Source of the DNA: an uncultured Collinsella sp.
Lineage (GTDB): Bacteria > Actinomycetota > Coriobacteriia > Coriobacteriales > Coriobacteriaceae
Direction of reading: 5' to 3'
DNA length: 5,743 nt
Assembly (NCBI GenBank): GCA_937926755.1
Contig: CALBBA010000246.1
Coordinates: forward strand, 1-5,743
This document shows positions 5,303 through 5,743 of the stretch, in pieces. The notes under the pieces were generated by a model that worked only from the letters and a program-made list of their open reading frames with translations, was not told where the DNA came from and did not search any database. Numbering within the stretch: the stretch's first letter is position 1; every line of letters begins with the position of its first letter. Both the position numbers and the translations under genes were made by a program.

Positions 5303-5743
5303 ATGAAGATCGTGGTGAGCGCCTGTTTAATGGGCGAGAGCTGCAAGTATAACGGGCTCGACAACTATCATCGAGAGCTGATCGAGGCTTGCGAGCGCAC
5401 GGGGACCGAGGTCCTCTTGGTGTGCCCTGAGGTCTTTGGCGGCCTGCCCACGCCGCGCAAGCCGTCCGAGATTGTGAACGGAGAGGTTCGTACCTGCGAG
5501 GGTATCTCGGTCGATCGCGAATTTCGTCTGGGCGCTCAACGTGCGCTCGATATGTGCGAGCAAGCGGGCGGCCCGTCCGAGATCGTTGCGTGCATTTTGC
5601 AGGATCGCAGTCCGTCGTGCGGCGTGGGCCATATCTACGACGGATCCTTCAGAGGCACGCTCACAACAGGTAACGGTGTCTTCGTTGACCTGCTCCTGCG
5701 CCACGGCTACCGCGTTACCCCGGCTAGCGAGTTCGCCTCGAAC
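5303..5743 (+). CDS. DUF523 (TudS-like) family protein, 3' end outside window
   Basis: 147 codons are open from the ATG at 5303 to the right edge with no stop; the family is usually about 145-160 residues, so only a short tail is probably missing. GGGGAG at 5289-5294, eight bases upstream, is a good ribosome binding site. Family hallmarks are in order: V-S-A-C-L-M-G at 5-11 with C8, C-K-Y-N-G at 14-18, V-C-P-E-V-F-G-G-L-P-T-P-R at 40-52 with C41, and S-P-S-C-G at 103-107 with C106, followed by I-Y-D-G at 111-114. The protein has eight cysteines. DUF523 includes TudS, a thiouracil desulfidase that holds a [4Fe-4S] cluster on three conserved cysteines; C8, C41 and C106 are the likely counterparts here. 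That assignment is by family analogy, and many members have no proven function. No signal peptide is seen, so it should be cytoplasmic. It sits just after the ftsH terminator with little room for its own promoter. Confidence 0.88.
   Translation, partial: MKIVVSACLMGESCKYNGLDNYHRELIEACERTGTEVLLVCPEVFGGLPTPRKPSEIVNGEVRTCEGISVDREFRLGAQRALDMCEQAGGPSEIVACILQDRSPSCGVGHIYDGSFRGTLTTGNGVFVDLLLRHGYRVTPASEFASN

Overview
The window looks like a piece of chromosome from a high-GC gut anaerobe, most probably a Coriobacteriia member such as Collinsella. This is an inference from base composition, a preference for C- or G-ending codons, gene packing, and an FtsH that resembles the clostridial/gut-anaerobe type more than the proteobacterial one. 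No database search was possible. There are no insertion sequences, tRNA or rRNA genes, CRISPR arrays or phage genes, and coding density is high.

Layout from left to right. (1) The last 56 codons of a dihydrofolate reductase (folA) enter from the left edge. A short G+C-rich hairpin follows. (2) A complete TrmH/SpoU-type RNA 2'-O-ribose methyltransferase runs on the + strand from 281. (3) A MATE-family efflux transporter follows on the + strand. It very probably starts at the GTG at 1321, not at an upstream in-frame GTG. (4) A palindromic intergenic element at 2669-2742 lies between the convergent ends of the transporter and (5) a short, divergent corrinoid adenosyltransferase (cobO/btuR type) on the - strand. 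(6) A compact 77 to 92 bp divergent promoter region separates cobO from (7) a full-length membrane AAA+ zinc protease, FtsH, on the + strand. (8) A textbook intrinsic terminator ends ftsH, and only 18 bases later (9) a DUF523/TudS-like cysteine-rich protein begins and runs off the right edge a few codons before its expected end.

The genes are mostly housekeeping or stand-alone: folate metabolism, RNA modification, drug or metabolite export, cobalamin adenosylation, membrane proteolysis, and a probable Fe-S desulfidase-like protein. They do not form an obvious single pathway. No new multi-gene system is evident. The items most worth a second look are the intergenic palindrome with two mutually exclusive pairings, the Walker-B-region Asp-to-Asn change in the shortened CobO, the clostridial-type FtsH with Arg in its pore loop, and the cramped terminator-to-start arrangement ahead of the DUF523 gene.
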